Shown: positions 36,666 to 49,780 of the stretch, piece after piece
How the letters are laid out: every line of letters begins with the position of its first letter
Numbering within the stretch: the stretch's first letter is position 1
DNA from: Edolisoma coerulescens
Taxonomy: Eukaryota > Chordata > Aves > Passeriformes > Campephagidae
Assembly (NCBI GenBank): GCA_013397115.1
Contig: VWZW01001651.1
Location: forward strand, 250,102-314,101
DNA: 64,000 bases
Reading direction: 5' to 3'
Program-made: the position numbers and the translations under genes
Notes under the pieces: model-generated
Database searches by the model: none
Told to the model about the DNA's origin: nothing
Seen by the model: the letters and a program-made list of their open reading frames with translations, nothing else

Positions 36666-38399
36666 AAAATATTACCGGCAGATGCCAACTGGCCTCTTGG
36701 CTACTCATTCCTTCCTACCAGCCTCGAGGTTTCACACTGAGACAGACACAGGGAGCTGGGCGGTGTCCTGAGAGAATCAGAGATGGGAGTAGCCCATCCT
36801 ACGTGTGGACCTCCTATTCAAACACCAAAGAAATTTTACACTTGCTTGAAATACATTGTTTTGGTCAAGAACTTAGCTTTTCCATAAACTATTTTCTGTG
36901 AAGTAAACTGAATTCTGTGTCCAGCATTACTCAGCTGGAACAGGAATTCAGAATCTTGTAATAAACTTCCTTCCTGAGAAACTGCCCCAAAAGGGCTTTT
37001 AATAAGAGCAGTATGATAAATTTTGGAAGTTTAGTTCTAAGTGAATAAACATGTTCCTGAGAGACAGGGAGAGGAGGGAGATACTTATTTTCTCACGTCT
37101 CATGAAGGCACTGAAGGGAGGTAAATATCTCATGATAACCACACCCCTTGTCATACTCTATTAGTCACATCACATGCTTCCTGAGCAGAACACTTCTCTA
37201 TATTGCCCTGATATTTTGCACGTCTCACAAGTACAGTGACTAGTTGTCATCCCCAGGGCGAACACCCGTTAAATACAGTTCAGTGAGCCTTTACAGGAAC
37301 CTCTCGTTGTCTACGTACAGTATGCTAGGCATCACCGAGGCTGCATTTACTCTTTCCAGAGAGAAAATGCAATTGGATAAGATATGATTGGTATGTTTTG
37401 ACTTTAAAGACTTTAAAGTCATGCTACATGAGTCAAAAAGGAGCTGGAAACCTTTCTGCCTTTTACTACAAACCTTGAAGATTGCATGCTATGGTTCTGC
37501 CAAGTGGTGCTTGGAGCAAGTCTGCAGGATAGCATGAAGGTGGCCTTCTCCTAACTGCTGCTCCTCGCATGCTGTGGGCATATAGGACATTGGTCCTGCC
37601 AGAGTCCAGGAAAAGGACTTCCCAGGTGGTGCATTCAGGGGTTCTAAGGCAATAGGGTAGCTGCTGGCTAGAGGAAAATTCCGGCTATGGGCATCCTTGT
37701 CTGCAAAAGATGATGGCAGCCTATACAACTTTGCAGTAATTTTGTTAATCAGGAGCTACTTCAGCTCGTTCATCCTGTTTTTTCTCCTTTAAAGCCATTG
37801 TAGGTAGGGGAAGCAAAGAGAATTAGACACTTGAAATCCCTTTGGTTTGCTCTGTGAGTTAGCAGGATTCAGTAGCCACGATGCCCTACCACTTCTTTGT
37901 CCTCGAGATTTGTATATCTGGTATGACAGCACTATATTGTGGTCTTGTTGGATCAAGATAAAAAAAGATATGACACAAAGTACTTTCAGTGTGAGGCCCT
38001 GGCCTGGAACATCAAATCAGTGAGTTTTTGTTAATTTTTATGTACTGCCACATTATGGATGAAAGATGCACAGAGAAACCGGGCTAGGTTAGGTGCTCAG
38101 AGCACTATGACTCTAGTCCTTCCTGCATATAATATGGAAAAAGTACTGAAATCTTCCTCAAAAATTCCTCTTCCTCTTTGATGGGCTTGAGTTAAAAATA
38201 GTAAGTTAGAAAGGGCAACTGCTGCATGTGAGATACAGAACCAAAAGCAGTTGTGGTTCAAGACCTGAACAAAAACATTATGTCCATGCACAAGCCAAAT
38301 CCCTCTTCCTGGAATATAGGATGCTTCCTTTCGTGTGTCAGGCTCTGACCACTGAGTCACTTCCTGTGGGTTTGCATTGTGTAGATTAGCAGGTGCAAT

Positions 38400-38602
38400 T
38401 CTAAGCACGTATAGAAACTTCCTTTCTTACTGCTCTCTCAAGGGTTGTCCTTGGCTTCCTCTGAAGTTCAAACTTCTCTACTTCCTTACCCACGCTACAT
38501 TTCTCTTCATCTCTGTCTCTGCCCCTGCCTGTCCCTGCTATCTGCCCAGGCTTTCTTCCTGACAGCTTCTTTAATTTCTTTCTTTTCTTTGGCCAGCAGT
38601 CT
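38400..38602 (+). repeat. Pyrimidine-rich tract
   Basis: About 200 bases rich in CTT, CTCT and TTCC words, ending TTTCTTTTCTTTGGCCAGCAG. The end resembles a splice acceptor, but the open frame after it is short and unrecognised. The same strand bias is seen in the larger tract 1.7 kb upstream. Confidence 0.5.
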
Positions 38603-41600
38603 TAGAGAAAATAGCCAAGCTAGTGTGTGGATTAGTAAAGCTAACTCTTTACAAGGAAGCGTTTATTCTGTGTTTTAACAAACATAGCCTGCCTGCAAAA
38701 TCTGGAATTCCTCTGGAATTGCATTTGCTGTGTAGGATTTTGCAAAGGAAAGGACAGGGGTGGGAGAGGTTGTTGAAGATAATACAGTCACTGAACTACA
38801 ATGGTTCAGGATTCCTACTTTTCCCAAATCTTGTACTGCAGCTATGGACTTCATGTCTTCATACCAGATTAACTATTTCAGCTGAACCATTGAGGTTTTC
38901 ATCCAAACGACTAAGCCAGTAAAAGTGACTGTGATTGTACATGCCCTGTTCCACTTTTGTTTTGTTCTGCTGCCTGCATGGGAGTAGCTATGCTGGGATG
39001 TTGTTTTAACTGTACTAGAATTGGTTTTTAATTTAACACTTGTGTGCACATGACCTCTCTGTCTTATGTCTACTTACCTTATGAATGAGTAAGGGTGTCC
39101 TTTACCTGGGTTGTTTCTCAGAAAATAAAAACAAAAGTAAAGGACATATGTCATTCTTCAGACACAAATTCATCCATTCTTTATTCCTCTTTCCTGTTAA
39201 ATTCTGTAACTTAACCACCATGGGCAGATTTTTTTAAGTGTCTCTAGCACCTGTTTTCTTTCTGTCTACTTCACACAAGTTTTGGAAGGACTCCTCTACA
39301 TTTAAAAAAATTGAACATACGGTCAAAACATAAAGCGAGGGTGTGGGGAGAACTTGCCCTTTTGAAGAGACATGTTATTTTTAAGGGCTGAATGTCGAAT
39401 AATCTGCCAGATAAATATGAGAATATCGTGATACATTTGTTGAATGAAAGCATGACAAATAGAAGGCAGGAACCTATTTCAAAGAATGGTGCTGGGATTT
39501 TGCTGATATTCTAGAACTACAAATGTTTAAAAGTACAATGGCAGTAGCAAATGGTTTTAAACTTTGCCAGTATAAAATGAGCATAGGGTAGAAACTGAGA
39601 ACAATTGTGCCTGTGTTCTTCACATTTTCCAGAGCTTGCCTCTAGCTAGGGTTGGGTGAAGGATGAGAAAGAAGGAAGGACCTAGACTGAGAAGTGTGCT
39701 GAATGTTTGTTTGTGTTTTTGGAGGAAAAGAAGAAGTGGTTGAGATGATGGTGCTTCACATCCCAGAGGGAGTTTCGCTTCACAGATAAGCACCCTGAGT
39801 CATGAGCTGAATACGTGCCAGAATGTTTCAATGGTACAAGTAAATCCTATCAAAGTTTGCTGTTGTGGTTGGACGTGCTGGCTCAAAGCGCTTATTACGT
39901 GAGCTACCGGGGAGAAATGTGGCTGGTAGTTTCCACATGGAGGCAGAAATTATTCTTTACATGAACGAGAAACAATCTTGGTATGTGAAAATGCAAACTG
40001 TTTGTTTCAATGAAGAGGCTGGGTTTGGCTTTACTCCATGTAGTTATTTGAAGGCTATTGAGAAATGCAAATCATGATTTATTTTTACTGTGCTATGTGA
40101 TGAGACTCATACTTCAGAGGCAAAGAGACAAGTTTCTGGAGTCTGTCCAGAAATTAGCCAAAACAATAAAATGAAAGAATCGCACAACTTATACAGTTTG
40201 TTTAATATGATTATGAAAACTTGAAAAAAAAAGATAAAGGTGATTGACAAAGGACAAAAGCAGGTAATTGTCCCAGGGGCTTGCTGCAGAAGGAGATAGA
40301 TTTTGGTCTAGTGGCCAAAGGACATTGGTTTTCTGGGGGCTTTAGACTTGTTCATTAATTCAATTTGTCCCTTTAGGGGTTTTCTGTTCCTCCTGTGTTG
40401 TGTTAACTTATTTAGGTAAAACATGCTCAGTGTGCATATGTTTTACTCTTAGCTGCCAGACACCTCACATAGTCTTTTGCATTCTGTCTGCAAAGAGGGT
40501 TGGCACAATTTTTGAGAGACAGCATGGAAGGTTTTTACAAATTACTTTTAGAGTATAGGTTGCTAGCTACATCCTGATCCATGGAGAAACACTTTTAAAT
40601 TATCCTAAACCATTTATTCTGATGAGGTACAAAGAGTTGTACTTAGCTAATAAATTAAAATATTCTCTTACTTAGTAGAAGAGGCTGACAAAGATATTTA
40701 TAGGATCATTCTGCTGTTTAATACAATTTTCCTTCCTTTTTACTTCAACAAACCTGAACAGTTGAGAATTAACTTGAGACAAACTGGTTTGAAGACAGCA
40801 TTTATAAAATCTCACAAAATCTGTGTCTGTTGTATGATCTAATCTCCTCATTAAAGTGGGTCAACTTAAAATATAAATATTTTAACCTTGCTGCCCTCTC
40901 ATAATGCCTTCCATATTGACACACCTGCCTTTTCTTTGCAGTTTCAAAGACCTTAAGCACTAATGCTAATGACGCTCCTCTTTGAAATGTGTTAGACAGA
41001 AATATTCTTGCCGGAGTGCAGCAGGAAATTGAAATGGTGTGATGCCAGAAGCTGAAGAAGGCACGTGTTTGCACAGCACTGGGAAATGCAGGGGCTTTGC
41101 TTGCAAAAGTTCCCTTCGGGATTTTCCCTCCCACTTTCCCTCAGCAAGGGCAGACACACAGGTCTGAGTTTCAGCGCAACACTGTCTGTGAGAACTAACC
41201 GCTGTTTTCAGAGTACAAACACAACTGGAGCTATCAGACCACCCCTGAATTGGCCTAGGATCCTTCACAACACAGGCCTCCAGGTACAAGGTTGGTTGCT
41301 CCTGGGACCTTGCCATTACTTGCTTATCTGTGGATATGCCCATGTTTTCCAAGAAGAATAGACAAATAGCAATATTCCATGCTTAATATTGGCATTAAGC
41401 GGCTGGTAAAAGTCTGTAGGTCTGCTAAAAATAAGCACTACTTCTTTATACCAGCTGCCCTAGTGATCCTGTTTTCCTAAAGTCCTTTTTAGAAAAAGAT
41501 TCCATAGTGAAGGAGTGGAGTAGCAAAAGAGAGCTTGAAGAAGTTGCCCATGCAAGTGTTACGATCAGTATTGCTGGCCTTCTTCCAAAATTGTGAGTTC

Positions 41601-44368
41601 TTCACGTGAATTAGAAAGTGCCACTAATAACTGAGCGAGGGTTCCTAAAGTCAAGGCAGAGAAGGCGGAGGCTCCAACAGCTTATTGGTATGTGACCCTT
41701 AATCATATCCCAGGCACCAGGATGTTCTCATTAGGGGTGAACCAGGAATGCTTAATAGCAAGATCATTTACTGTTGACTACTCCCAATGATCTCCTCTAT
41801 TCTCCGGGAAACCCAGTAATGAGCAGTTCAGATGCTGTGTGGGGCAGCAAGACCACTCAGTCCAGACTGTAGGCACATTCAATTTAGCAGTGAGTTGGCA
41901 GCTGGCTGGCGCACACCACAAAATATGCTGTATTTCTTTATCAAATCAACAATAAGTGTTTGTGTTTGTTCTGGTCTGTGTGCAAGAGCTCACGTATGCC
42001 TGCATACCGCATAACTTTGCCCGAGCAATTACATCCCATACTTCCCTTTTCTGTGCTGCTGTATTAAGAGTTACAACATTACATAGCTATACAGAGATTA
42101 ACCCTATCAAAATACATACCAATATACAGCATTTCCTTTCCCACTTATGCTGGAGCTCCAAAGCAATTTCTTTCTTATTCTCTTTTCTTTGCTCTTTTTT
42201 TTTCTTTTTTAATCAACTTTATAGCATCTTCATCTGTCTTTGCAGTTATGCCTTTCCCTGTCTCTTTGCATTCTGGCACTTGACTTTGAGCTCTTCTGTC
42301 TTACTGCAAGTTCAACAGTTAATGGTGGAGAGTTAAAAAGTCTTATAGTAAAAAAAAGAAGAAAGGTGTTGACAGAGGCAAGAGTAAGTACTACCTGATA
42401 AGCCTGGTAGGTGTGTTGGGGTTAATACTGAAATGTCCAAAAGTCAGTCCTCATGGTTACTGTCATGGGGCCTTTGAAAACAAGGAGAGAAATATTGATT
42501 TTCCTGGTTCTAATGACATCCTGTTTTTAAACACAGATTAGAATTTGTTTAGCTCCATCTCATCCTTGCAATACTGCTGCATGTTTATTGTGCTCTTCTT
42601 AAAAGTCAGTTGACATCTCATTTCTGTTCTTGTCCACCTTTCTGCTCTTGCACCAGAAAAGATCTTCTCTCAGTGGTTGTCCTTGTTAGCCATATGACTT
42701 CTCAAATTTACTCTGTGGGAATTTTCTGTAACCCTATAATTATCTCTATTTATGTGATGGAAGTCTTTTTGCATGTCCTATTTAGCATTTGCTAACTGCT
42801 GTTTGTGCTTGCCTCTCCCTACTAACAATGGACTTTGGATTTATTTTTTTTTTCTGTATGATTAGGACTTTTTTAACTCTTGCATAGTTGGACCGAACTA
42901 CTTAGCAAGTACTGAATGTGATATTTTAAACAAGAGTTCTTTGCAAGGCACCTCTTCAAGAGTGCTATTTGAGAGCATTAACCAAGACTGACCTTGAAAT
43001 TATAGGCAAGACTGAAATCTCAGACTAATTTTAAGTGATGTGAAATCATACTGTGCTAAACTTTTCTCTCCTTTATATCCACGCCAAATGGAAAATTTGT
43101 TGAATCTTCTTTGCCCAAATCATGCCAAACTTGTTTGCAATACGAGCAGCTGTTGTTACTGGAGCAATGGATGCAGCTTCAGTATTGCTTAGGTGGCTGT
43201 ACAGTGGTGCGTATTCTTCCCTCCCAACTGATTTGGGGTGTTTTCAACAGCAAATAGGTGAGTTGGGAGGGGGAAAATGAAAAGGGGAATTATATTCTTG
43301 CTGAAGTCTAGTGCTGGAGTTTGTAGAAACCAAGGAGGTGAAATACCCTAGAAGGATGAATGTTTAGGCGGGGCAATAATAATAAAAATAATCAGATCTA
43401 CATGGCCCCAAACATGACAATTCATCTTAAATATGTTCTGTAATGGGTTCTGGGTTATTGTGAATAATTAACATTCAAAGGATCTGACTGAAATACAGTT
43501 GATGAAAACAAGCAAGCAGTTCACATGGGGGACGATCAGTGTGGTATTTTCTCCTTTCAGATTTGACCACTAGGAAGAATTAATCTAGGTGTGAATAGCC
43601 TAGAAGGTGCATTCATACTTGGCTCCAGCCAACGGGCAACTTCCAGTGTGGGAACTGAAGTGGGATTTAGGCTGTACTGGTCACAGTAGCTGTACAGCTG
43701 TACAGTAGCTGTGGCCACACTAGCTCTTACTGCTTTCTCTTTTGGACTGTTAAATCCCTGTCTGCCTGAGGTGGCTCTAGAGATTTCTGTTACCTTGAAA
43801 GAGAGTTTTCACTTTGGATAGCCAGGTCTTGGGGAGATTTTGCGGGTAGGAACATCAGGGATAGGGCTTAGCTGGTGCTCCGTCAGTGACATTCAACAAC
43901 ATTTACATCAAATCAGTACAGCTGACTGGAGCAAGTCTTATCTAAACAGTATTTAATGAGCACATGCACAGTATTTTATCAACATATTAGAAGGAATGTT
44001 TGTAAAAAAGATACATTTCTCTAAAGGATAAAAAGTTCCTGAAGCTCATTCTGGAACTGCGTGGAAAACATTTTAGAGGTTTTTCAGCATCCTTGAGCCA
44101 CTTTCACTACCTGTTTGAGAAAACATATTTTCAAACTCAGTTCCATTGCTTCCTGTAGACCAGACTACAAAGTGAACATGCTTGTTTTTAAGATCTCCAA
44201 ATTAGATGGTGTAATGACGCAGCATGAAAACCAGTCACAGACAGTGAACATTCCTCCTCCAAGATGAGTGTTTCTAAGAAGCAATCAAAATGAAATGAGA
44301 CAAGCAAAGAGAAGAAATTAATCAAGCTCTCACTTCATACAGATTGGGATTCTTCCTCTAGTATTTTT

Positions 44369-44434
44369 GTTAAATTTTTTTCCCCTGCAAGTACCCGATA
44401 AATATAAGAGGAAGTTAACTTTTTTCCCCTGCAA
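44369..44434 (+). repeat. Two copies of a 21-22-nt motif
   Basis: GTTAA followed by a T-run and CCCCTGCAA occurs at 44369-44390 and again at 44414-44434 with one substitution and a one-base length change in the T-run. The copies start 45 bases apart with different sequence between them, which suggests a partial tandem duplication. Confidence 0.7.
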
Positions 44435-46169
44435 AACTAGGGTAGAAGACACTTGAAAGCTGTTTTTGTTTTTAATGAGGACAAATATTTTGTCTATATT
44501 AAAAAGGCCACCCATGCTGATTCTTAAATATGAAACTCATCTTCTACTTCCAGTGAAGCATTAAGTAACTCAAATATCTGTACAGGTATTGGGTTAGTTG
44601 AAAAAATAGGTTTCCTATGGCAACCTGCTGAATAGTTCTTAATTATATCAATAGTCACAGATTTCTTAAAAAAAAACCCTAAACCCCAAAACCGAACAAC
44701 CCAAAACTTTAACATTTACAAATGAATGACCAGAGTTGTGAAGTTTGATTAAGGCTGAATTACCTTGAGTCGCAGCAGAACATTAGAGAATATGCTGTGT
44801 ATTGTATTTTTTAAAATGCATTCATGATTTTCCCGCTATGTTGCTTTCAATTGAAATAAGAGATGAAATAAGAGCATAATCCTGTGCCCCTTCTTCTCAT
44901 TTAGGCTAACATCCTACTTTTTGCTAGCAAATAGAAAGCATTCAGATATATTCTGTTGAATACAATGCTGGGAGACTGCAAATGTGATCTGGTTCAGTAA
45001 TGGTATTGCTGCTACTTGTTACTGTGACAACAGAGCTACAGTGCTCTCTGAATGGTAGTAAATAACCTTATTTTGAGTATTTAGAAACTGGATACCATTG
45101 GGTTCTTTACTAGTTGTATCAGGAGTCCAGGTGAATGCTTTCTCTGCATGAATCTTTTCCCAGTTGCGTGTCATGGTAATAAGATGTCATTGTGCAATTA
45201 TATGGAGCCTTTCATCCCAGTGTGTTGTGAGCAAAATCTTCAAGGTATAAAGTCAGCCACTGAGGTTCAGTGTGTGTAGGATGGGAAGCTTCAGGAGCCC
45301 CCTTACTGTAGAGCTAAACAGTACAATGGTTGCTTACTCAGACTCTCTGTTTCAGGATGGAAGGAGCTGCCCATGATGCTTCTTGAAAAAGACAGTACCA
45401 GTGATTAACGATCCTCCTTTTGATTTATGCAACATCTATGATCTAAAGATCTTCATATACATGGGAGTAACTCAGAAAGGGCAAAATCTTATATATGTCT
45501 TAGCTTTTTCTTAGAGGTATGCATATAGTTCAACATATCTCTTTGGCACAAAGCAGAGTTTTTAAACTTAGTAGTATATCTTACCGAGGAGATGTGAATT
45601 TCTTAAGTTTTCCCTGCCTTTATGTGGTACTGTAGTCACACCTTTTGAGTGTGGGAATCATTTACCTCAAAATAGGGAGCAGGTTACTCCTGACCATCTC
45701 TGGTGTCCACTCACTAATGGAACAGCGCTCTACAAGCTTCATCTACAGACAAGAAACCATAAATTTGCTTCTTGAAACTGGAGCAAATGCTTCTGGGTCA
45801 ACTGTTGACCCCACTTAAGCCAAAAGCAAAGTATTGGTTAACCTCAGTCAACAGCATTTAATCCAGGGGTCAATTTTTTTTTCATGTTAAGCCATTAAGA
45901 CTTATTTCTGTTTCTTATTCTGTTCTTCTCTGCTTCTTTTCTTCTTTCTTGCTTTAGCATGGAAGATACCAATTTACTTTGTCTAGGTATGAAACGTAAG
46001 ACAATATTAGACCTGAGACCTTTAAAAAGAAGAACATTTCAGTGTATTCTGTTCCAGCCGAAGCAGGATCCAGTCCAACAACGCTGTCACATTGCTGTAG
46101 TTTTGGTTGGAATTCAATAAACAGAAACACCTCACGCACATCATTTTCATAAAGCCATGAGCACTCTTC

Positions 46170-46199
46170 TTACATTAAAGACTTTTTACATTAAAGACT
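46170..46199 (+). repeat. 14-bp tandem repeat
   Basis: TTACATTAAAGACT is present twice, at 46170-46183 and 46186-46199, two bases apart. It is exact, so the duplication is recent or constrained. Nothing else in the area suggests a function. Confidence 0.85.
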
Positions 46200-49100
46200 C
46201 CAGTGTTTAGCATTTGTAAACTTGATAACAAACATGGCTAAATTAACTACACATAACATAAAATGTTCTCTAAACCCACATCCCTCTTTATTCAACTGTA
46301 TACAGAGGCAAAGAAGGAGACATATGAAGACTCCTGACTTCAGAGATGTTTTAACAAAATGCTGGTTAGCATGGTATCCCTCCAGATGTGAAGTGCATTG
46401 GGAGGAGCAGATTACAGAAGGACGGCTGTTAAATGCAAATTTTCACCTGCTTGATATAGTTTCCTGCTGCTGCACTTACAGCAGTCTAGAATACAAAATG
46501 TTTGATCAAAGCCTTGCTCAAATGCAATTTCCACTTAAGTCAGCAGGAGTTTTTGCTTGAACAAGAACTACAGGATTTAGTATGCAGGATTTCATAGAAA
46601 CTATTTATTTTAGTGGGAAGTTTAGTACTAAGTGCAATGACAGAAAAAGGGGAAATAACTTGGGATAAGGGATTTTTAAGAAAGTTCCTGTGTATGCATA
46701 AAAAATTATCCCAGATACTTTTTAATGTTTTTTTTTCCCCTCTTGTAACACCTGCGTTGTAAAAATCAAAAACAATGTTGCATTTTAAAGTTAGCTCCTT
46801 TAAATTTTTTCTTCTTCCCCCATTACTCACATTTCTTTTCCGGTTTTTATTATCCTGCCCCAATGGGGATTTTCTTTTAACTTTGTTATATTATAATAGC
46901 GTGTGTACATGAAGAAACCATTGACCTTTTAGTGACTTGTGAGTCACAGGATTAATAGCTGTGCATATGACTTTGAATATAGGAAAAAATTTCTCTTGAC
47001 CTGGTTTTCAGGTGAACAAAATGTAAAATTCCTACTCTGTATTTTCTCCCCATTTATTGCAATAGATTGCTTCTCTTTTATAATTGTCTCAGATTTTCAA
47101 GTTGTATATTTTGATTAATAATCTATAGAATTATACAGATAATAATATAGGTAATAATATAGTTATACATTCCATATTGGTTTTAAAATGCAGTTATTTT
47201 GTGCATTTTGGAGCATGCAGCTTCCATAATTGAAGATATTTTGAATTAGTTGGTTAAGGTCAGTCTCTAAGCTCATCATTACCTTCACTCATGTGAATAG
47301 TTTCAGAGAAATACCATAGGAAATCCAGAGCCAGTCATTCCAGTGGTCATACTGCTGGAAGCATAACAGAATGAGGGAGAGAATCTTGCAATTATGGAGG
47401 AACAGTTTGGTTATGGCTTTCCTCTGTAACTCTCCGAACAAATGCCAAGACCAGCATTAAGACTTGGGATTCGCCTCACACAGTGACCTTTAGGGTAAAG
47501 AAGATTAGTGAAAATTTTTCGAAATAATTCCTAATTTTAGAAGTTGTGACTACTAGCATCTTTCTCTGAACTTCACGGGAACAAAAAACTTCATCCCCAA
47601 GGTGTCACTAGTTTCAGATACCCCATACGGAGACATCCAAAAGTGGAAGTCACTTGGGTAAGTTCTGGCCTTAACCTCTGTGTCTCTAAAACCATTCCAT
47701 GTAACAAGTAGAGGTTATGAAAAGTGAGAGGGACAGGGAGATATCGTGGGAGAAAGATATCTGGCAGTGGCATTTGCTGCAGGGGAAAAAAAAGGAAAAG
47801 AAAAAGGGACACAAATAGCAAGGAGCTGTTTGGGCTGAATAGAAGGGGAGCAGAGCAGTAAAAACATCACTTTGCAAATGGAACAAAATCCAGTCTGTCT
47901 CAACATAAATTTTCCAGGTGCATTATGCAGCCTATAGAGAGCACTCTGATGGTAAAGCACCCTATGTACTGTCTGGAGTGTAAAGTAATATTTCATTTGC
48001 ATGCTATTTTATTTTACTTCATTTTTGACCCTTCTTATACTGTTTTCATTAGTGTAAGGCTTTCATTATCTACTGAAAACCAGACTTCTTGTGAGTCAGA
48101 CTTGTTGAGAGCATGGGAGTATGTATATCAAGGAAGTGTATCCCTTAGCAACCGAATGCAAGTTAGGGTTCTTCAAAACTTCTCTATTCATGTTTTCTCT
48201 CATTGTTTACAGAGAAATTGGCTCAGTCTTCATTTGGAGTGCTTTAGACCCACATGTTAGTCGGGTTTAATGAGACAATTTTGGGAGTTCCATTTGCTGC
48301 CAGACAGTTAGTGAAAAACATGCACAGGGTTACATCAGTTGTTCCAAAGGTAGAGACCTCCTCAGGAAAAAGGTAAGGGGAGAGAATTATGTCACTATTT
48401 TTGTAGGTATGAGCTAATCTGCTAAACAAACATATGAACTGTAGACAGGGTACATTTTAATCTAGTTTGTCTTCATTTTGTTTGCCTTAGTCAGGCTTTA
48501 GACATTAAGGAACAGGTTGCCCTATCAGATGTATCAGTTAAGTGATTTTACCCAGAAAATATTTTAACACTACAGGAGTTACACTTAGAGCAACTGGGTA
48601 TATTATCTTTCTGTTCCAGTGCCTGTTTTACTTCAAGCATGCAGTGACACACAGATGGCAGTCAGAAGCAGGCATGCCATGAGCTCTCAGGTCTTACACC
48701 CTGACATCCTGTGTGCCCTCCTTTAGGTGACCCTCCGCACTTGGCTCTCCATGGTTGTCACCGCCACCATTCCACCCTTCCTGAAGCTGATGGATCCTGA
48801 CAGCAAAGGACGAGAGACTGAGTTTCTGCTGGTGCCCACCTCCCAGAAAGTGGCCCAAGGCAAGTCAGAGCATTCCCACACATTTCCCATGCAGGGCAGC
48901 AGTTGTTAGCACCCAGACCACACACCTCAAGCTGCCCGGCTTTTGACATTGTGTGTTTCCACATTGATGATGGCTGATGAACTCAGACCACTGCCTCCTA
49001 TCCATACTTATTGCACCCATAAACCAGGCTCTTCGGTACATGTTTAATGAAAAATCCCCAGACAACTAGAAGGTAAGGATTGACTTTCTTGTCCTCTGTG

Positions 49101-49713
49101 TATTATAAATCATGTAGCGAAATCACTAAAGGCTAAACTGGCCAAGTAGTGCTGATAAGAATGAGAGAATTTGGAGAGGGAAATATTTCTCATAAATGGA
49201 AATAAAATTATTATTTTGTGTGCCTTTTCTTGTTGGCGGCATAATCCACTCCACTGCTTAATCATTTTCATTCTAAATAAACCCATTACATTTTAAATGA
49301 TAAAAAGCAATCCTAGTAAACTAAAGAAAAACTAGTCTTTATCTAAGTGTGTTGCATATTCTGACTTCAGATCTTTCCTTAAGTGTCTTTTCTATGTTGT
49401 TGACTCAGTGAATACCTAATTTGTTTTCTGGCAATTTTCCTGAAAGGAAAGCCAAAGAGCATCATCTGAATAAATAATTGTGGTTCATTTTGGCAATATA
49501 TTGTACCAGCTCAAGTGGTCAGGTATTTTATTTTTTAACTGAAGCATCCTATCATCTTGGAGCCTCACCCAGAGCTTTCTGCCACTTTATGTAACTTACC
49601 TGTTTCACTCTACTACCTGACCATCTTTTGTAAATAATGCAGAGGACTTTTAGCTAAATGTTGCTGTTTCTAGTTTAAGATGTCTGTCTTAAAAGCCAGA
49701 AACCTAGCACTAG

Positions 49714-49780
49714 AGTCATAGAATGGTTTGGCTTGGAAGGGACCTCAGAGATCATCTGGTTCCAGCCCCCTGGATTAGGA
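49714..49780 (-). mobile_element. CR1 LINE 3'-tail fragment
   Basis: About 65 bases match the extreme 3' end of CR1 in reverse orientation: TCATAGAATGGTTTGG, then CTTGGAAGGGACCTCAGAGATCATCTGGTTCCAGCCCCC. Only the tail is present, which is usual for severely 5'-truncated CR1 insertions. The match is close, so this is one of the younger fragments in the window. Confidence 0.9.

Larger units (their letters stand above)
31844..49712. other. Unique non-coding DNA, no supported gene
   Basis: No gene, RNA gene or clear transposon is recognised. Open frames reach about 129 codons (33204-33593, plus, and 40966-41352, minus at 128) without known domains. Listed separately are a TGAA microsatellite, two pyrimidine-rich tracts, direct repeats near 44.4 and 46.2 kb and candidate exons near 45.96 and 48.73 kb. 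At about 43688-43718 an AGCTGTACAGCT palindrome is flanked by two copies of CAGTAGCTG. Short pyrimidine runs also occur near 42.18-42.21 kb. Confidence 0.65.

Noticed and set aside
44668..44697. AAACCCTAAACCCC stretch resembling telomeric repeat
   Set aside because: Only one partial unit is present with no tandem TTAGGG array, so it is chance A/C-rich sequence.
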